Of a stretch of DNA of 64,000 bases, positions 59,691 through 64,000 are shown one piece after another. Position numbers and translations under genes: made by a program. The notes under the pieces are model-generated. The model had not been told where the DNA came from. It saw only the letters and a list, made by a program, of their open reading frames with translations, and ran no database searches. Origin of the DNA: Isoetes taiwanensis. Taxonomy: Eukaryota > Streptophyta > Lycopodiopsida > Isoetales > Isoetaceae. Every line of letters begins with the position of its first letter. The stretch's first letter is position 1. The stretch covers positions 2,784,456-2,848,455 of the forward strand of contig JAJEKV010000102.1 of NCBI GenBank assembly GCA_021234155.1, read 5' to 3'.

Positions 59691-61959
59691 CTCTTTAAGC
59701 TTCAGTTCTATTTAGAGAATGTTTAAGAAAAAGAGAGATTAGTCTGATCAATTGTCAAATTGTATAGGATTGGCAGGAGATTTTGTACATCGTTTGCTAA
59801 ATTGTTAATTTAAAAGTCTTTAAAGCAGTCACATTGTCTGAAGTTGTTGGCTCTCCAGATGATGATCCTACAAGAAGTGAAATCTCAAACTACTTGAATA
59901 CCTACTTCATTGGTGATAGAGCTGATGTCGATGTTGGTAAGTGTAAGGTAGAAAGAGAAGCTTTGTGAAAACTTGTATGCTTTTAGTAAGAAGAATATGA
60001 TTGGAGCATGGAAGTATTGCATATCGGTTGATCCTTCTATTGAAGTGATAGGGATATTCTTCATGCTTTTTCCAAAAATTATATTTATTGGAGTGATAGG
60101 GATATTCTTCATGCTTTTTTCTTGGTAGTTCCTATAGGCACTGCAACTTATGAGTGAAGTTTTTCAAAACAAAATGACTTGAAATATTGGATGCACATTT
60201 TCTAATTTTAGTAACAAGTTTACCATATAAAAAGATCAATTGGCATGAGATCTCTAGTATTTTGAAGCTTGAACAAGAAAAGGCTGGAAGGGCGTGAAAT
60301 TTGACATGGGAGTACATGATGACTCTTGAAGATGCGATTCTATGAAATATAAGAACCCAATTACATACAAAGTTTCATCGTCTATCTTAGCTTAAAATTT
60401 TTGAGCTCTTGTTTGTATAGTGATAAAAACAAGCCTTGTTTGTTTAGTTTGGTCTTACATGTCCTATACATGGCCTTAGAAAACACACACCCCACCCCAA
60501 AAAAAAAAAAAACAAAAAATCTCATCCAGATATGTTCTTAATTTACTATTCAAAACCACCTCATCTTATATGGACATGTCTTTGAAATGCTTCAAACTCA
60601 AATGTACTTTGTTGTCAGCTATTACGTAGTTAACTTTGTACATCTTTTTCATTTTTACATCTTTTTGTCAGCTTTGTACACCTTTTTAGTTTTTACTTGG
60701 ATGAGCCAATATACCAACTATGCATTGATGAACTTTCGTTTTCAACTTTTATATTCGAGGAGTGTAAATTGGACAAGCATTTTTCAAGCAGGATACAATT
60801 CCCCAAGTGTGGATTATCAAATAAGCACCCCTTATTCCTTAATCTATACCGTACGTAAAGTTCCTCGTTTGTGGGGTATGCAAGTACAAAATTTGCTATA
60901 CTGTATAACAAGATTCGCAAAATACTATAAGATTTCAAGCGGAATACTATATGGTGTTGATTTCGTACGTGCAAAATACAATTATGAGGGCTCTCGCTGC
61001 CCTACGTCACCCCCCGTGTGAATATGCACCCAAACCAAAGGGGGTTTAAGGGGGATTTTAATTTAAATATGTTGGACCCAATGGTTGTGTTAATTAATGT
61101 CAATGGTAGTTATGTGTTGGTTGTTAATGTCAATGGTTTTTATGTGTTGGTTGTTATGTGTTGGGGGATTTAATTTTTATATGTTGGATGTCAATGGTTT
61201 ATGTTGCAAAAAAAATTTTAGGGACATCACTCCCCCCTCCCCCTCCCCCCCCCGGTGTGATAAAAAATTTAGAATTCAAACCAGAAAAAAACTAGAATTC
61301 ATTTGAGGCTTTCATCACCTGTAGCTTTTGAATTTGATCACAATAAAACAAATAGAACATAAGTAAAAGTTACCATAAAGATAGAGCAAATTCATCCCAT
61401 TATTCTGAAAGTCATAAAGTTTGCAACACAAAGAAAACCCCCTGTTATTATGCTACATATTGTTACTTCCGCTACAACTATTTCTCTTTCACAATGACAC
61501 CATTGTTTATCAATCCATATGATTTTGGATGCTCCATCTCTAGCTTAAAGGTAATGCATGGTTCACCTTATGGTTCGATTAAAGTTCCAAACCTACAATA
61601 TAAATGCATTCTTATGGCCACTGTTTGACTGATCTGCGTGACATGGAAAAGGGCGTGGAATAATGCGCCTGTTGTGTGCATAAGAATCCGTTTGTTGATT
61701 GAAGCTAAAGGCTGGCTGCTATGAACAATCCGGACGGGGAATATCCAAGAGTTGGAAGCAAACAGAGGGCCTAAACTTGAATCTGTAGCAAATCTTAGGA
61801 AGGAAACAAAAGGGGAATCAGGAAACCAATACCTTGTAAAAGAAAACATTATGCTAACTGAAGAAACGTTAAAAAACAAATACCTTTGTAAGTGTGAGCA
61901 AAAAATCCATCTCGTGGTAGTAAAATCCACTCCGGCAATAAGAATCCAAGAGGGCAAGT
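59691..61959. other. intergenic, no gene recognised
   Basis: AT-rich sequence. It contains a 48-bp-spaced duplication of GTGATAGGGATATTCTTCAT (60,045 and 60,093), a poly-A run near 60,498-60,511, a TTATGTGTTGG/TGTCAATGG short-unit repeat at about 61,080-61,205 and a poly-C tract near 61,234-61,252. Confidence 0.5.
60045..60119 (+). repeat. two copies of a 27-bp word 48 bp apart
   Basis: GTGATAGGGATATTCTTCAT followed by GCTTTTT occurs at 60,045 and 60,093. Confidence 0.85.
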
Positions 61960-62170
61960 ACACATGCATATGCACACATGCACACATGCACATGCACTTG
62001 CACTTGCACTTGCACTTGCACTTGCACATGCACATGCACAATACACATGCACATGCACATGAACATGCATATGCACACACTTGCACTTGCACTTGCACTT
62101 GCACATGCACATGCACAATACACATGCACATGCACATGAACATGCACATGCATACACATGCACAGTGTTC
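61960..62170. repeat. hexanucleotide minisatellite (GCACTT / GCACAT) with higher-order unit
   Basis: Runs of TTGCAC and ATGCAC alternate. The succession TTGCAC x4-5, ATGCAC x2, AATACAC, ATGCAC x2, ATGAAC appears twice (about 61,993-62,065 and 62,081-62,147). Long open frames across it on both strands (Cys-Met and His-Ala rich) are products of the repeat, not genes. Confidence 0.9.
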
Positions 62171-63149
62171 ATGCACAAACACATGCAGAGGAAGACAACA
62201 ACCCTCGGATTGTTCCAACCAACGAAAATCAACGGCCCATAAAGGGTGCACTCTAGAAATACTATTTAGTACACCTCAACGAATACAACAACGAAATCAT
62301 AGAAAAACCATGTGAAAAAACGTATAAAAATCTAAAAGTAACCCCCTGTTATTGTGCTACATATTTAATCGTGAGTGTATTTTGTAGATTCCTATGATTT
62401 TCCCTCCTTTTTTTTAACAGTCTTATATGGGCTATTGTGAATTGAATAGAATTGATGTGAATTTAAAGGCTTCAACTGAGAACTTGATTTTGAAATTTTG
62501 TGTCAAATGTGAACTTAAGATTTTAAAATATTTTGAATTTGAATTTGAGATTCCTTGGGCGATGTCAAAGCTCTCAAGCACATTAAGTTTACCTAGTAAT
62601 ACTTGTGAGCTCATTAATTTTTATGATGCTTAATATGATCCAAACTGATGAATGTTAGCTTTTTCAGCAGACATTAGTGAACTAAGGACACCTATCATTT
62701 TTTCCTAGTTCTTTTGAAAAGATTGGATGCGCTTGTGATGTTTAATTGGTTTATTTTGTAGTTTACATTCAGATATCTGTGGTGTTTTTATGACAATGGA
62801 GGATATTCTCTATTCTGATGTAAATAGTACATTATTATTCTTTCACTTTTAACATTTATTGTATTTTATATGTTTAGGTATATGTATTGTATTTTATATG
62901 TTTAGCATATGTTTCATAATCGCCATGGATTCAGTAAACCAATCGATAAGATAAAATATGACACATGCCTTTAGGTTTGTGCTTTGAAAAAAGGAACTGA
63001 AGATTTTCATTTATAGTGACCGGGCATAGATAGGAGAAAGAGGTATAAATTTGACTTGAGGCCAAAAGCTGGGTTATTTCTTTGATCTCTTTGCAACTTG
63101 TTTTTGCTAGTGATTTAGTATGCTCTAGGTCCATTTGCTTGCATTCTCT
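62171..63149. other. intergenic, no gene recognised
   Basis: AT-rich sequence. TATTGTATTTTATATGTTTAG is duplicated near 62,858-62,905. No supported exon. Confidence 0.45.
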
Positions 63150-63681
63150 TAATATGTACTGCCTAGGATATTGTTTGAACGAGAGTTATTCATGCATGTT
63201 CCAATTGGGTCTCTCTGATTCTAAGTATACAAATTCATGCCCTTGTAAGATAAGCGGTGACTTCCAAAATGACCTTGTAGTCAAGAACGTCCAGGCTAAT
63301 ATATATGGTAAATGTGGGATTGTGGAGGAGGCAAAAACACTATTTGATAGAATAACAGAGTGGAATATGGTTCATTGACCAAAATGATCACAGTTTATGC
63401 CCAAAATGGGTATGGCCAAAATTGAAGGACTGGTTCCCGATGATGTCACTGTTACGAATATGCTTTATACCATTCCTAATTTGCTTTATGCCATGAATTG
63501 TAGACAGATGGAAGCTAATACTCGCCATTACTTTATACGTGCTACTAGTGACCATGGAAGTTTATTAATAGTAGCGCATTATGTTTGCACTTTTTACTAC
63601 TTTGGACAACTAGGACAGGTAGATGCAGCAGATGATCTGATATATAACATGCCAGTTCAACAAAAACCACAATCTAGATAA
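63150..63681 (+). pseudogene. PLS-type pentatricopeptide repeat (PPR) protein fragment
   Basis: Plus-strand readings match plant PPR proteins: GDFQNDLVVKNVQANIYGKC and GIVEEAKTLFDRITEWN (about 63,258-63,370), then, after a frameshift, TKMITVYAQNGYG (about 63,379-63,418), EGLVPDDVTVTNML (about 63,424-63,465), HYVCTFYYFGQLGQVDAADD and LIYNMPVQ (about 63,575-63,665). PPR proteins bind organellar RNA through helical 35-residue repeats, and PLS-class members usually act in RNA editing. Part of one repeat is deleted near 63,418 and a stop ends the frame at 63,679, so this is a decayed piece with no E or DYW end seen. Confidence 0.75.
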
Positions 63682-64000
63682 CTTTTTCATTTTGTAAATT
63701 ACACTTCAACCTATTTTCATTTTGGGCTCTATGCACCAAGTTAGCCATTTGGATGCATTCAACTTCAACATAAATATGTGTGTTCCTCAAATGGTATTGT
63801 TTGGTCCTTATGAATTGTACTTTGAATCTTTGTTATTGTTTTTTAATGAAAGCATATTGAATCACTTGTCATTCATGTGCTAATGAGTGCTCAGAATTTG
63901 AAGTTGAATTATTGAACTTTAGCCACCAACAAAGAAAAATTCGCCAATACAAGAATCTCATATCATATAAATTTTACATTTTAGCCAAGTGGGAAGATAA
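63682..64000. other. no gene recognised
   Basis: AT-rich window end. No continuation of the PPR reading is visible. Confidence 0.5.

Noticed and set aside
61568..62315. Long open frames on both strands (up to 227 codons) across the hexanucleotide array
   Set aside because: They arise because a 6-bp repeat without stops stays open in several frames. The Cys-Met-Val and His-Ala-Thr strings have no domain.

Overview
The window looks like nuclear DNA of a land plant with a large, transposon-rich genome. A fern, lycophyte or other non-angiosperm vascular plant is my guess; nothing here fixes the species. The grounds are GT-AG introns, a plastid-type EamA/DMT transporter gene with eight clean exons, fragments of plant NADPH-cytochrome P450 reductase, ABCC transporter and PLS-type PPR genes, a chromodomain Ty3/gypsy retrotransposon, several LINEs and Helitron remains. 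The only intact protein-coding gene I can support is the EamA gene at 54,562-57,595 (+). Almost everything else is decayed or frameshifted.

Layout. 1,718-2,678 (+): central exons of an NADPH-cytochrome P450 reductase, broken by an in-exon 71-bp tandem duplication. About 3,980-7,140 (+): decayed LINE A (endonuclease, then end of reverse transcriptase). 7,141-12,990: no gene recognised. About 12,990-15,935 (+): decayed LINE B ending in a (TTCC)n tail. 16,331-16,527: 104-bp tandem duplication. 16,678-17,031 (-): unidentified exon-like reading frame. 17,032-24,690: gene-poor, with a pair of 1.5-kb-spaced direct repeats.

24,697-25,340 (-): N-terminal piece of a Helitron Rep/helicase protein. Immediately upstream of it in its own orientation lie two about 2.7-kb copies (25,350-28,050 and 28,570-31,210) of a degenerate, roughly 90-bp minisatellite. 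Many units carry a perfect four-box heat-shock element of the form GAAnnTTCnnGAAnnTTC. Each copy also holds a TATA-containing palindromic block and a tRNA-like (SINE-head) sequence. This is the most interesting structure in the window: a candidate heat-responsive Helitron control region. 32,066-33,573 (+): exon-like blocks with good splice sites, followed by two Helitron 3' ends (hairpin, the second with CTAG) at 35,485-35,672.

37,230-50,296 (+): a full-length but frameshift-ridden chromovirus (LTRs of about 1.55 kb; gag zinc knuckle, protease, RT, RNase H, integrase and chromodomain in order). Its leader holds two parallel promoter-like cassettes. The first precedes an extra basic ORF whose protein begins like histone H3 (MARTKQ). 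The second precedes the gag region. 50,297-51,240: 3' end of another LINE. 51,905-52,375: palindromic GGAAGGGTTTCC array, with a small copy about 90 bp upstream of the EamA start codon. Downstream of the EamA gene are an ABCC-transporter exon fragment (57,940-58,187), a minus-strand LINE (58,700-59,690), a hexanucleotide array (61,960-62,170) and a PPR-gene fragment (63,150-63,681).

The genes show no operon-like or pathway relationship. The repeated copies (LTR pair, minisatellite pair) differ mainly by small indels and scrambled short blocks at GC-rich or homopolymer sites. Part of the apparent decay may therefore be consensus error in methylated repeats rather than real mutation.
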